This document shows, piece by piece, positions 43,620 to 55,594 of a DNA stretch of 64,000 nt. The notes beneath the pieces are model-generated. The model did no database searches. It saw nothing but the letters and a program-made list of their open reading frames with translations, and was not told where the DNA came from. Made by a program: the position numbers and the translations under genes. Where the stretch lies: contig JBANSL010000005.1 in the NCBI GenBank assembly GCA_037127255.1, positions 81,721,160 to 81,785,159 on the forward strand, in the 5' to 3' direction. The DNA comes from Persicaria tinctoria. Taxonomy: Eukaryota; Streptophyta; Magnoliopsida; Caryophyllales; Polygonaceae. Within the stretch, counting starts at the first letter, position 1. The number at the start of each line of letters is the position of its first letter.

Positions 43620-44697
43620 TAGGGGTGTGCATATCCGGGTACCCGACACGAACCGGATAATCGTGTCGGGTACCCGAAACCGTTAAGCCCCAAATGACCG
43701 AACCGTACACGGACCACTTTAACCGAGTACCCGACACGGTTAAGCTATTCGGTTCCGTGTCGGATACCCCGGGTACCCGACACGAACCAGATGATTTTTT
43801 CCCCTGTGCAGCCAGTTTGGATCTGAGAGTGAGAGGACGAACTCAGATGAAGAACGAAGATCAATTACACCCAAATACACAGCAAATCCCCACAAATCGG
43901 TTAGAATTACTTACTATGGTTTCGAGCGGTTGTCAGCCGAGGATCTGAGAGTGAGAGGACGAACGAAAAGTTGATGGCCGAGGATCTGAGAGTGAGAGGA
44001 TGAACGAAAAGTTGAGGGTCTCGATTTCAAATCTCGATTTCGGATTGAGATTTGAGAAAGTTAGAGGTTGTCAACCACTCAGCCGAGGGTGTGAGAGTGA
44101 GAAGACGAACGAACAGCCGAGGGTCTTGATTTCAGATCTCGATTTGAGAGAGTTCAAAGTTTGGGACCTTAGGGTTAGGGTTGGTCGGCGTCGCTAGTCG
44201 CGGAAGTGGTACGATTGTCCTTGTTTGGTCGACTATGGTGTGTGAATACTGGGAAATAAAAACGCGGCTCTAAGGAGGTGGTCTGAACTAGGTCTTCAAA
44301 AAAAATTCAGAAGCGAGAGGGGAGGTCTTCAAAAAAATTAATTAAGAAGGGAGAGGGGAGGCCTTAAAAAAAGGCTCCTTCAGGAATCGAACACGAGCTA
44401 TTTGGAATTTGTCCAAACCATTTATTTCCCTTCAGCCAACTGAGCTAGCAAATTTTGTTGTTACATTAAGGATTCTTTCTATACTAATATTATAACACAT
44501 TATCTAAAAATTAAAAAAAAAAAATTGGTTCTTGTCAGGTACCTGATAAGGAGATTTGCCCGACCCGAACACGAACCATTTACATTCGTGTTTTTTCGGT
44601 TCGTGTCATTATCGTGTCGTGTTTTTTCGGTTTCGGGTTTTTTCGTTTCGTGTTTTCGTGTCGTGTTTTCGGTTTCGGGTTTTTCTGCACACCCCTA
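43620..44697. mobile_element. hAT-type non-autonomous element (1,078 bp)
   Basis: Perfect ends TAGGGGTGTGCA...TGCACACCCCTA with an exact 8-bp TSD TATCTATA on both sides, although the flank is itself a (TATATC)n run. The subterminal parts carry GGGTACCCGACACG and GTTTCGTGTCGTG motifs. The interior contains short GAGGATCTGAGAGTGAGAGG repeats (at least three, about 43815-44010) and a tRNA-like minus-strand segment. No transposase. Confidence 0.8.
44382..44450 (-). other. tRNA-like segment inside the 43620-44697 hAT
   Basis: The minus strand has an A box TAGCTCAGTTGG (44436-44447) and a B box TGTTCGATTCCT (44382-44393) with roughly tRNA spacing. No clean cloverleaf or CCA region was apparent, so it is tRNA-derived rather than a working tRNA gene. 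Confidence 0.55.
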
Positions 44698-44991
44698 TAT
44701 CTATATCTATACTATTTAAAAAAAGCCAACTCTCAAATGAATAGTAATTTAACGGTGTTACTGTAATTACGTTAGTGTTAACGGCGTTTTGAAATGACAG
44801 TTACTTTCCACAGGACCACAAAAATGCCCCAAATCACCTCCGAAATCCAAGCCCAAACACAGAAAGTTTTCAATTGTGGAAGCTCTGAGTGATGAAATCA
44901 GTAAACCCCAAAAAATCCCCAAACCAACAAGTCATGAAAAATCGAAGTTCTTCAGCAAATCCAAGTCAGGTCAGAGAAGCTTATTCAAGTC

Positions 44992-45172
44992 CACTGCCTA
45001 TCAATGGAGACGAAGTCGACGACAAGCAAGTGAAGTGTGAGGGGCGGCATCGACGGACGATCTTTCGCCCAACAGAAGGTGTGACAACCACTGCCTTCCA
45101 ATGGAGACGAAGTCGCCGACGAGCAAGTAGTGTGAGTGGCGGCATCGACGGACGATTTTTCGCCCAATAGAA
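44992..45172. repeat. Tandem duplication of about 90 bp
   Basis: CCACTGCCTATCAATGGAGA through GGCATCGACGGACGAT and CGCCCAAC-AGAAGGTGTG occurs at 44992-45080 and again at about 45089-45176. The wider 44698-45500 stretch otherwise holds AT-rich sequence. CTATACTATTTAAAAAAAGCC at about 44705 is a possible Helitron-like 5' start, with no matching 3' end seen. Confidence 0.8.
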
Positions 45173-45784
45173 GGTGTGCTTTCGATTTTTCTTTTGAAAT
45201 TTCCATAATTTAGGGTTTAGGTGTTTGAATTTGAGAATTTGATTAAATCGAAATTTGGAATTTAGGGTTAGTTTGTTTTGAGTAATGGGCCATCAAATTT
45301 GAAAATTTAGGGTTTAGGTGCCGGAACATCTTATTCATATGATTTATCAAAGTTGGCTTGAGTGCTTTTTTTTGTTTGATGATATACCCTGCTCTTTTTT
45401 ATTTTTCCCCCCTTTTAGAAGTTGTTAAAATGGCAAAGGTTCATTGCTTAATGAGAAAGAAGAAGAAAATAGAGAAAGAAGAAAATTGTAGAGTATAAGG
45501 TGTGCTTGTGTAGTGAAGGGCAAAATGGTCATTTTAGCTGCTTCCGTTTCTGTTACATTTCTGTTGCTGCTTCTGTATAAATACAGAGAGCTTGTATTGT
45601 ACAGCTGGTGATTTTGGTTCAATAATCAGAGTTTGTTAGTTACTCTCTCAACCGAATTCAGTTTCAATTCTTGAAATGGTATCAGAGCTAGTTTGATCTC
45701 CTTGAGATCAATTGTTGCGTTTTTCTTCGATCTGTGCATCTATTCGACGATCGTCGTGTTTTCGGCTTCAAGTAATCTCTCGAC

Positions 45785-47815
45785 ATGGTCGGGAGAGGAA
45801 GCAATCAGATGAATCAAGCTTCTGGAAATGGAGGCGTAGGTGGCGGAAATGGTGCTGGAAGAGGCATATTCGTTACACCTCTAGCTAATGGATTTGGAAG
45901 AGGGATCAATGGAGTTGGAGCTGCTGGAATACCAGGAATTGGCCAGAATCCGATTTAATTCGGCGAATTCTTGCAAGGTATGAATACTGTGCATATCAAT
46001 CCTTATTTCCTGTCAAATTCCAACCATCCAGGCATGCAGCTGGTGTCGAATTTGTTCAATGGCTCAAATTTTACCAGTTGGAGTAGAGCTGTGCAAATGG
46101 CGCTTGGCAATAAGGTGAAATTAGGATTTATAACTGGAGCCTGTGTTAGGCTTGAGGAAGATAGTGATGATTTTGAAAGGTGGAGTAGAGCCGACTATAT
46201 GGTCATGTGCTGGCTTGTGAACTCCATGAATAGCGAGATAGGTGAACATTTTATGTATGTTCAATCCTCGAAAGAACTTTGGGATGAGATTAGGGAGAGG
46301 TTTTATGAGTCAAATGATCCACTCATATACCAGCTTAGGCGTGAAATTGGTTACTTAAGGCAAGAGAATATGTCGGTTCCTGCCTACTATGGAAAACATA
46401 AAAAGATTTGGGATGAGTTACAGTTTCTTGATCCTTTGCCGATCTGCAGTTGTGAAGGTATTAGTCATTGCAGTTGCACTATTCTGAAAAAGATTGTAGA
46501 CAGGGAGAATAAAGCCAAAATCATGCAATTCTTGATGGGATTGAATGAGGCTTATGAGCATCTCAGGAATAACATCTTGTCTATGGATCCAATGCCTGGA
46601 TTGAACACGGTCTTTCAAATGGCAGTTCAAATTGAGCGTCAGAAACGTATTACTGGGCTGTAAACTGATGTGAATGCTTTGAATGTGGGAAGGAGTGTTC
46701 AAACTGATAGCACTGTGTTTGCTGTTGGAAATAGAGCTCCTCAAGGGAAGGGATCTGAGCAGTTCCAGAAGGATTATAAGAAAGCAAAGTTTGATAGATA
46801 GTGTGAATATTGCAAGGAGAAAGGTCACACTAAGGATTATTGTTTTAAACTTGTGGGCTACCCCGAGTGGTTTAAGGGTCCTAAAGAAGGTGAAAGACAG
46901 TATGAGAAGGGCAGTACCAGTTCCAATAGATTTGCTGCTAATACTGAGGGATAGCAAATGGAGTTTGATAGCCCCCTAGACAGTGAGATAATGAAGCCAG
47001 ATCCTAGCATGGTTAATGTTGTTTTCCATGAAATTGTCAAGATGATGAAAGGCAAAGCACAGATGGATGGAGCTGATAGCTCTGTCAACCATGCATGCCT
47101 TTGTCAATTTTGCAGGTAACATGAGTTTATCTTTCTTAGTTGGGAATCATAAAGCTGATAAGCGGTCATGGATTGTGGACTCGGGTGCCACATATCACAT
47201 TGCTTTTGACAAAACTGTTTTTTCTGAGTTGCATAGCTTAGACAAATTGGTTTCTCTTGGTTTGCCTGATGGAACATCTATTTTGGTCAAGATGTCGGGC
47301 ACTGTTGTTATTTCAAAGGATTTACAGTTGAAGCATGTGCTATTTGTACCTCAGTTTCAGCACAACCTTATGTTTGTGTCTAAGTTGTTGAAGGATCAGA
47401 GGTTGAAATTCAGTTTTAACTCAGTCTCTTGCATATTACAGGACCTTACAACTAGATCCTTAGTTGCCAAAGGTGTTGAGAATGGAGGCTTATACTACCT
47501 GAAAGCTGGATCTTGCAGTGTTGTTGCTGACTACAAAGATTGTTGTGATTTCAGTTCATATGTTTCCTTAAATAAAGCTCATAGGAGCAATTGTAATAAG
47601 GTTGAGAACCTGGATTTGTTTCATGTAAGGTTTGGGCCCCTTTCTGTGTCTAAGATGAAGCACTTAGAAGCTTGTAAAGGATGTGATCTCAGTACTTTTG
47701 CATGTGATTCTTGTGATATGACTAAGCATCACAAGCTACCATTTTCTTCAAGTGAATTCATTGCTCCTTCTGCATTCCATTTGGTACACATGGATCTTTG
47801 GGGACCTTACAAGAA
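45785..47815 (+). pseudogene. Copia element C: Gag, zinc knuckle, protease, start of integrase
   Basis: From ATG 45785 (MVGRGSNQMNQASGNGG, Gly-rich leader), with an in-frame TAA near 45957, into Gag (45971-46663: YFLSNSNHPGMQLV, SWSRAVQMALGNK, FLMGLNEAYEHLR). A CCHC knuckle CEYCKEKGHTKDYC follows near 46800, after a stop. The protease (WIVDSGATYHIAF, intact DSG) and GAG-pre-integrase are in the ORF 47067-47879, which reaches VHMDLWGPYKKVAL before the insertion at 47826. Several stops make it non-functional. Confidence 0.9.
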
Positions 47816-47825
47816 GGTTGCTTTG

Positions 47826-50373
47826 TGGTGTTGCTCGAGCCCTTTTTTCTTTTTAGTGATATTTTTATTTTGGTGGTAAAGTAGGGGATGGGGGTTGAAG
47901 GATATGTGATGCAAGATCCCGAGGGTATCGCGCCCTTAGAATCTCCAACACTCGACCAAAGACACCCTCCGAATCGCACTTCGGGTGTTGTTGATCCTTG
48001 TTGTCGTCGGTGTCGCGCCTAGGACAACTTTCTCGTAGGTATCGCGCCTAAGAGAGATCGATTTAGAATCGCACTAAATCTGATTTTGTGGAAACACAAA
48101 GAGAGTTTTGTTCATTCAAATTCAACTTCTCGAATCTAGCCATGTTCTTACAATATATATAGGAAAAACACAAGGAAAATGCAAAGAGGGAAGGGCAAAG
48201 GGTGGCCGGCTCCTAGGGAAGGGGAAAGGAATGGTCTTGAGTTGATTATGGCCATCAAAGAGATGGAAGGTCGGAAATCCCTAAAGCCCCGTCATTTAAT
48301 CCGACTTTATTGATCGCATTCCGTCTTCCTTTATTGCATTTCCGACAAGTTGCCTGATTTTTCGGACCGATCCAAAGATCCCAGATTTCGGCCTTGTTCC
48401 AATCTGAATGGACGATTGCATCCTTCAACAAAGTTGTAGCCGCTTAAAATATCTTTCCAACAAGTGTTCATTAGCTTCAATCGGAATTTTATACAATCCG
48501 TTGGATCCAAAATACCGATGTATCACCGATCTATTTTCTCAATTGAGATTTCGTGTGACTCATGCTCATATGGTAATATGATCACATCATCCTCCTCCCC
48601 TTGAAAAGGATTCGTCCTTGAATCCGTGATAGAAATGAATGACTTCTTCGAACATGCTTCTTCTTCTTCTTGAATCGTGAAAGGCAAGCAAGACGGAATG
48701 AAAGAAGTCGAATCTAACCACTTACTTGACATGGAATTCAGAAAGTTAGGCATGTCGGTTGGCATTCGTTTCCTTCATGAAAAGCGCAACCTTGGGAACT
48801 TGAATGATTTCTCCATCTTTCTTAAGCTCAGGGTTGACCTTCGCAATCTCAATATAAACTTCCTTGGACTTGCCTTCTTCAATCTCAAGTGTCTCACCCA
48901 CGGCCGTAGAGGATTTTGTCTTTGAAGAAGGAGGTGGGGTTGTTGTGGGCTTCGATAGCGTCGCCCCCAATGAGTTGACGATTTTTCGAAGTTCCTTTAC
49001 TTTTTGCAATGAATCTTCCGCGAGCTTGCGGATCTCTTGCCGAGGTAGTGTAGCCTTCTTCTTACGCCGAGCCTCATCCTCTCGAGCCCTTTTCTTTCGG
49101 TATCTTCTCTGGAGCTCTTGATCAACTACATCATATGTAGCGCCATCCATGTCAATCCAACGAAGATACCCATCATCATATGCTCGAATAGCCCATCAGA
49201 TGTACTCTTCGGACAAAGGCTTGAAACTCGTTTTCTCGAACATTTTGACCCCAAAGCTTGAGGAACCCTTGTCGTTGCTCTGATACCACTTGGTGTGCTT
49301 GGGCCCGGGCTCGAGCAAGAGGATCGGCGACGAGAGTTGCGAGAGGTCGGGAGGTCTTGGTCAGTTTCTGGAGCAGCAGATCAGTCAACAAAGAATATCA
49401 ATTTCCCGTTGATTCGCTTGGCCTCTGGGGACGTGCGAGTACTAGATTTGTAGCTCTTGAAGTCGCGGTCGTGGATTGGGGCGGATCTTGGCAATCGGAG
49501 GTGAGACAAAGCGGGAAATCGCGTTTTACCGAGACGTTTCCTGTGCAGAGACGATTCCGAAACTGGGTTCGTTTGAGGGGTATTGAGGGCTGCTTTGGAG
49601 TGACGTTTTGGGGGTGGTTTGAGGGTGATGGTGGGGCTGTGGAAGGCCTTATAATGGTGGTAAAGTAGGGGATGGGGGTTGAAGGATATGTGATGCAAGA
49701 TCCCGAGGGTATCGCGCCCTTAGAATCGCCAACACTCGACCAAAGACACCCTCTGAATCGCACTTCGGGTGTTGTTGATCCTTGTTGTCGTCGGTATCGC
49801 GCCTAGGACAACTTTCTAGTAGGTATCGCGCCTAAGAGAGATCGACTTAGAATCGCACTAAATCTGATTTTGTGGAAACACAAAGAGAGTTTTGTTCATT
49901 CAAATTCAACTTCTCGAATCTAGCCTTGTTATTACAATATATATAGGAAAAACACAAGGAAAATTCAAAGAGGGAAGGGCAAAAGGTGGCCGGCTCCTAG
50001 GGAAGGGGAAAGGAATGGTCTTGAGTTGATTGTGGCCATCAAAGAGATGGAAGGTCGGAAATCCCTAAAGCCCCGTCATTTAATCCGACTTTATTGATCG
50101 CATTTCGTCTTCCTTTATTGCATTTCCGACAAGCTGCCTGATTTTTCGGACGGATCCAAAGATCCCAGATTTCAGCCTTGTTCCAATCTGAATGGACGAT
50201 TGCATCCTTCAATAAAGTTGTAGCCGCTTAAAATATCTTTCCAACAAGTGTTCATCAGCTTCAATCGGAATTTTATACAGTCCGGTGGATCCAAAATACC
50301 GATGTATCGCAAATCTGTTTTCTCAATTGAGACTTCGTGTGACTCATGCTCATATGGTAATATGATCACATCA
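47826..50373 (-). mobile_element. Small non-autonomous LTR element inside copia C's integrase
   Basis: LTRs 49291-50373 (5') and 47826-48589 (3'), TG...CA ends (plus TGGTGTGCTTGGGCCC...GATCACATCA). The 3' LTR lacks about 320 bp near its outer end. Flanks CTTTG and CTTTT are a near-TSD, and removal restores KKVA-CGEKYFLT of the host integrase. On the minus strand the exact tRNA-Met primer site lies at 49277-49288 and the purine tract AAGGGGAGGAGGA at about 48590-48602. The interior is only about 690 bp. Confidence 0.85.
48746..49150 (-). CDS. Charged ORF in the small LTR element (134 aa)
   Basis: MDGATYDVVDQELQRRYRKK and a strongly basic Arg/Lys-Glu helical stretch, then a Ser/Pro/Thr linker and an acidic tail. 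It is probably a coiled-coil-forming remnant upstream of a lost polyprotein. No family recognised. It lies between the primer site and the purine tract, so it is the element's only coding candidate. Confidence 0.4.
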   Translation of the reverse strand: MDGATYDVVDQELQRRYRKKRAREDEARRKKKATLPRQEIRKLAEDSLQKVKELRKIVNSLGATLSKPTTTPPPSSKTKSSTAVGETLEIEEGKSKEVYIEIAKVNPELKKDGEIIQVPKVALFMKETNANRHA

Positions 50374-50380
50374 CTTTTTG

Positions 50381-53011
50381 TGGGGAAAAATACTTTCTGA
50401 CTATTTTGGATGATCACACTAGAGCCACTTGGGTGTATTTGATTCAAGATAAAACTCAGGTGTACAGAATGATTGTTGCTTTCTTGAATATGGTTCATAA
50501 TCAGTTCAATGCTTCAATTAAGGTGATTAGGACTGATAATGGTACAGAATTTACTCAGAGATCTTGTGTTGAATTGCTTGAGAAATTTGGGATTGTTCAC
50601 CAGAAATCTGCCCCAGGGGTGCCTGAGCAAAATGGAAGAGTTGAAAGAAAACATAGGCATTTGATAGAAACTGCTCGTGCTATCAGACATTTTGCTAAAT
50701 TACCCATAAAATTCTGGGGTGATTGTGTTTTGAGTGCCACTTATTTGATAAATAAGATGCCCTCGGCTGTGTTGAATTGGAAGTCACCCTTTGAAGTGTA
50801 GTATGGGAGACCTCCGGGTCAAAAGGCTTTCAAAGTGTTTGACTTAGATAGAAAACCTTAGAACTATTGGCTGTTTATGCTATGCTTACCAACCCAATGA
50901 TCCAAAGGATAAATTTGGGGTCAAGTCTAGAAGATGCATCTTTCTAGGCTATCCTTCGGGTCAAAAGGCTTTCAAAGTGTTTGACTTAGATAGAAAATCT
51001 ATGCTAATTAGCAGACATGTCAAGTTTCAGGAACACGTGTTCCCCTACAAAGATTCTCATTTTCATATTGGGTTGCCTGATCAGTGTAAAGGTCTTCCCC
51101 TTGTTAATCCTGCTTCTACTGAGTTTACATTGCCAGTATACAGCTCCCCTCACAGTTCTACAACTAGTCCTTCTTCTATGAATGATTTGAATCAAGACAC
51201 TGCTGTCAGTGATACTTCTCCCACAGCTGCTTCACATGAAAATGCACACTCTACTTCTCTTATGCCAGACATTGTGCCTCAATCTCCTAGTCCATTGGCT
51301 CATGATTTGCCTCCAAAGAGAATTATTCATAGACCTCAGAGATTCAATGACTACATCTGTTCAGATATGCCAAGCAGAAGTGAATCTCAGTCACAGTCTT
51401 TCTTAGTGTTTTCCACTCAGCACTTGGCTCATTTGACACCTTATTATGTACAGTCCCTTGTGAATGTTTGCACTGTGTTTGAACCTAGAACCTACAATCA
51501 AGCAAAGGATGATGTGAGATGGCAAGCTGCTATGGATGCTGAAATCACTGCTCTAGAATCCAATCACACTTGGTCTATCACAGACTTGCCTCCTGGCAAA
51601 AAGGCCATTGGTTCTAAATGGATTTTTAAAATTAAATATAAGCCTGATGGTGAGGTAGACAGGTTCAAAGCCAGACTTGTAGCTAAGGGTTATAATCAAG
51701 TCAAGGCAAAGATTATAAGCAAACTTTCTCTCCAGTGGCAAAACTCTCAACTGTCAGAATTGTGTTGGCTCTAGCAGCAGCTAAGGGTTGGAAATTGCAT
51801 CAACTAGATGTTAATAATGCTTTTTTGCATGGTTTTTTTGGAAGAAGAAGTGTACATGACTCCTCCACTGGGATATACAAAGACAGCTCCTGGTCAAGTT
51901 TATAGACTTCTCCGATCTTTATATGGATTGAAACAGGCAAGCAGCCAGTGGAACCTAGAACGTACTCACAAAGTTCCTAGGAAAGCTGGGCTTTGTTCAA
52001 TCTTTGCATGATTAATCTTTGTTCACCAAGTCAGAAAATGGTTCCTTCACAGTGGCTTTGGTTTATGTGGATGATATGTTGATAATGGGGAATGATGGAA
52101 ATGAAATTGTATCCACTAAGCTTGCATTGGATAGAGCTTTTACCATTGAGGATTTAGGGACTGCTAGATATTTTCTGGGGATGGAAATCTCTAGATCATC
52201 CAAAGGCATCCTTTTGAATCAAAGAAAATACATTTTGGATATTCTTAAGGATGTTAACATGATAGAATGTAAGACAACCTCATTTCCTATGCAAAGGGGT
52301 TCCAAGTTATCTGCTAATGAGGGAGATATACTACCTGAGCCAGAACTGTATAGAAGGTTGATTGGTCGATTGTTTTACCTCACCTTCACCAGACCTGACA
52401 TCTCTTTCACAGTTCAACAACTGAGCCAGTACATTAAGTGTCCAAGGCAACCTCATTGGAAAGCTGCTTTGTATCTCCTAAGGTACTTAAAGGGAAGTTT
52501 CAATGCTGCCTTTGCCTATCCTGCTATATCAGATCTCAAGCTCTCTGCCTTCAGTGATGCTGATTGGGGCAACTGTCCAGACTCAGGCAGATCTCTATCT
52601 GGCTATTGTGTTTTTCTTGGAGGTGCTCTGGTTTCATGGAAATCTAAGAAGCAAAAAGTGGTGTCCAAATCGTCTGTAGAAAGTGAGTACAGGGCAATGT
52701 CTTACACAACAAGTGAGTAAATATGGATACAAGGCTTATTGTCTGATCTTCACATAACTATATCATTGCCTGTCACCTTGTTTTGTGATAACAAGGCTGC
52801 ACAGAGCCTTGCTTCAAATCCAGTTTACCATGAAAGGACTAAGCATGTGCGCATAGATTGCCATTTCATCCGAGAACTCATCCAACAAGGATTCATGACC
52901 ACATCCCATGTCTCAACTCAACTCCAAACTGCTGACATCATGACTAAGCCTCGTGGAGCTCATCAACACCATGTGCTCTGTGTCAAGCTTGGGCTTGTGA
53001 CAAGCAAGTGA
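50381..53011 (+). pseudogene. Copia element C: integrase core, reverse transcriptase, RNase H (broken)
   Basis: Integrase (50406-50801): DDHTRATWVYL, IRTDNGTEF, VPEQNGRVERKHRH. After a local 45-bp duplication and stops, the linker and RT start are in 50977-51774 ([47 protein letters not shown]). Frameshifts follow in motif A (NNAFLHG then EEEVYM). The ORF 52019-52720 has the catalytic LVYVDDMLIMG and the RNase H start SKSSVESEYRAMS. A stop at about 52718 is followed by 52739-53011 (LFCDNKAAQSLASNPVYHER, ADIMTKP). Order and motifs are complete, but the reading is broken several times. Confidence 0.92.
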
Positions 53012-53013
53012 AG

Positions 53014-53557
53014 TGAAGGGCAAAATGGTCATTTCAGCTACTTCCGTTTTTGTTACATTTCTGTTGCTGCTTCTGTATAAATACAGAGAGCTTGTATTGT
53101 ACCGCTGACGATTTTGGTTCAATAATCAGAGTTTGTTAGTTACTCTCTCAATCGAATTCAGTTTCAATTCTTTAAAAAAATATAGAAATCCCAACACTCG
53201 ATCAATGAGTCATTAGAAATTCATTGCCATAGAGCAGAGGTTTCAGCCACCAATCATCTCATAGCTCATGAATCTCATTCTTCTTTCTATGATTTGTGTA
53301 TTAATCTAATCTGTTTGATTCATTTAATTAGGTATAAAATTTGATCTATTAGGAATGTTTCTTGAAATGTAATTGTAGTCCAAATCGATCCTGACTTGAA
53401 ATTCTTTTGCGATTTATTGAGGATTCATAGTTAGGATTCGAGTTTGTACATTAAATTTGATCTATCCATCTACATCGGATGATGTTTTGAGTTATGGTCA
53501 TTATCCTAGGGAATTAAGGGAAGAGGAAATCCAGTGCATATTTATGGTTTACTTATG
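53014..53557 (+). repeat. Left arm of a 544-bp inverted duplication (copia C 3' LTR plus flank)
   Basis: Starts with the LTR (TGAAGGGCAAAATGG) and continues through CCCAACACTCGATCAATGAG to GGTTTACTTATGG. It is inverted almost without change at 55595-56139. Confidence 0.93.
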
Positions 53558-53618
53558 GTTCGACTAATTTCTGGTGACTTTCCCCAATTTGGGGAAAGTC
53601 ACCAGAAATTAGTCGAAC
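53558..53618. repeat. Perfect 61-base palindrome at the inverted-duplication breakpoint
   Basis: Arms of 30 bases, GTTCGACTAATTTCTGGTGA...CCCCAA and its exact complement, around a single T at 53588. It begins at the base where the 544-bp arm stops matching. Confidence 0.95.
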
Positions 53619-55594
53619 ACTGACGAGAAAGGAAGGAGGAATGAAGGAGGGAACCGCCGGAGAAGAGCAGGTGCGGGATGTCGTGGTAGATGAACAAAGA
53701 GAATCCCCGGAGAAGGAGAGTCGGGGAAGGAGAATCGCTGGGGAAGGAGAAAGGAGGAAGAGTCGGGTGTTGGAGAAAAGAAAGGGGTCTAAACTCCTAC
53801 TAAAAATTTAATAAGGTCTACCACGGCTAAAAAAATAATTAAAGAGGCTAACTACCTAATCAAATGTGCTTAGGGGTCTAAACTACCACATTCCCTCCAA
53901 AAAAAACACAACTGAGCAAAGCTAAAAAATTGAATGAATTGCACAGTTTTAGAATTTTTAAGTTTAAGACCTTAGCAGGGTATTTATATTAAATCTAAAT
54001 GCAAAAAATGGAAATTCATGTGTATTTATACGAAATGTTCAATTCATTAAGAATCAACCAGGCATTCTTTGGCCTCATGCTCTAACCCTAATTGCCCACT
54101 GTCCTCTGTGCAATATTTAAAATCTGAACCAATTGGATATGGAAATTCATGTGTATTTTTAATTTAAATCTTTTGATATTATTTCTGTTTTGTGAAAATG
54201 AGTATGGAAGGACCAATTGAGGAGATGGCGAAGATGGAAGCCGAAGAAGGTGGATCTTTGCTCAAAGATTTGCAAATTCCAGTCTGTTTTTAACCCTTTT
54301 TTACCCTCCCCTCCTCTTTGCTTATATCGGACTGATATGAGTTAAAAGTTTTCGGAACTTCTGTTTAATTAGTTGGATTTAACTTCCAGATTTTACTACA
54401 ACTTTTGAACTCCCAAAAACAACACGTAAGCCCTAAAATCAATATCTAATGGGTAGAGTAAACAAATAAATGGATTAAGCATTTCATCGGGCCATAAAAA
54501 TACCCGGCCTCTACAAATAAAAATGCAACAGAAACCAAATATCACCGACACATAAGATCAGGAATCCAAAAAAACGAAGGTCCTTGCAGCTGTAAAAGTG
54601 AAACAAAAGAGGAACAAGTGAACAACGCCGCTGGTTACAGAGTAGTTATCTAATTAATTAATTAAATGTTGTTTAGGTTCTAATTAAAATGATTAAATAA
54701 TGCATTTCGGTTAAAGAAGCTTATTAATTTTGATCTTTTTTTTGATCGAGTCTGATATACATATATATTTCTGGATACTACATCAGGTGTTTTTTTCTTG
54801 CAATTGGTAATTTATTAGAGGTATATAAATGAACAAGTGATGTTACAAATTACAAATTATACATCAACACAAAAATCAGTAGACATTACACACCCAAATA
54901 AGAACTTGAAGAGAGTTAAAAGGACATGTATGGCTGTAAACTGGATTTGATCTGTTCGTACAACACCTAAAGCAGAACCCCCCCAATCACAGAATCCCGG
55001 ACCAAACCCTTTAATTACAGGGCGAATGACGAAGGTTTCAGAACCAATGCCAGCGGTTGTTTTTCCATCAAGATCTCTAAACCACAAGTTTCCTTGATCG
55101 GATACAAGGGCGTAAATCACCCCATTCAAATGGCCTTTCCCAACAGTACATAGCTGGCCTGAATTTCCCTCAAAACAAGTTGAATCTTCTTCATAGTGAG
55201 GCTTAGATGTATACTTTAGGCTCTGGTTTTACTTGTAAAATATGATAATGTTAAGACCTCGTTTGATATCGATATGATCTAGATATCAGTTATTGGCTTA
55301 TATATATGATTAATTTGAGGCAACTTAATATTTTGGCCAAGGAATCCTTAACAACATTAGGAATGAGATGAAAGAATGAGAAAGATAACAAAAATAGATC
55401 AATTCTATTGTAACCAATTGCAGCATCTATATATAAAATCAAAGCTCTTCAAGTACTTGATTCTTCCTGCGCTCAAAGCTTATTCATGAAACTTAACTAA
55501 CTAATTGCCATAGTAAGGAATCGAAACGGATGATAACCAAAGATCTCAATTCAAGGGATTTTGTTTAATTTTGAAAAAATTCAGTTCATGGAAT
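53619..55594. other. Spacer between the inverted arms; no confident gene
   Basis: 53620-53790 is GA-rich (AAGGAGAGTCGGGGAAGGAG-type runs). At 54199 a short plus reading MSMEGPIEEMAKMEAEEGGS ends after about 29 codons. On the minus strand 55210-54857 reads an open stretch containing GQLCTVGKGHLNGVIYALVS and VIRPVIKGFGPGFCDWGGSA, about 115 codons to a stop. Its composition is protein-like, but I do not recognise it and it has no clear start. It may be a host gene exon or captured fragment. The rest is AT-rich. Confidence 0.4.

Larger units (their letters stand above)
45501..53173 (+). mobile_element. Copia element C, interrupted by a small LTR element
   Basis: The short 5' LTR (about 45501/45514-45675) and 3' LTR (about 53014-53173) share TGAAGGGCAAAATGGTCATT, a TATAAATA box (45576 in the first) and GGTTCAATAATCAGAGTTTG. 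An exact tRNA-Met primer site TGGTATCAGAGC lies at 45677-45688. Polyprotein order is Gag, protease, integrase, RT, RNase H, as in Ty1/copia. No convincing TSD was found, and the left LTR boundary is ambiguous because TGTGCTTGTGTAG before it also precedes the inverted LTR at 56139. Confidence 0.9.

Noticed and set aside
52739..53011. The isolated TGCTGACA near 52930 as part of the MULE motif system
   Set aside because: It lies in copia RNase H coding sequence (Ala-Asp-Ile-Met-Thr-Lys), a conserved protein motif, and stands alone.
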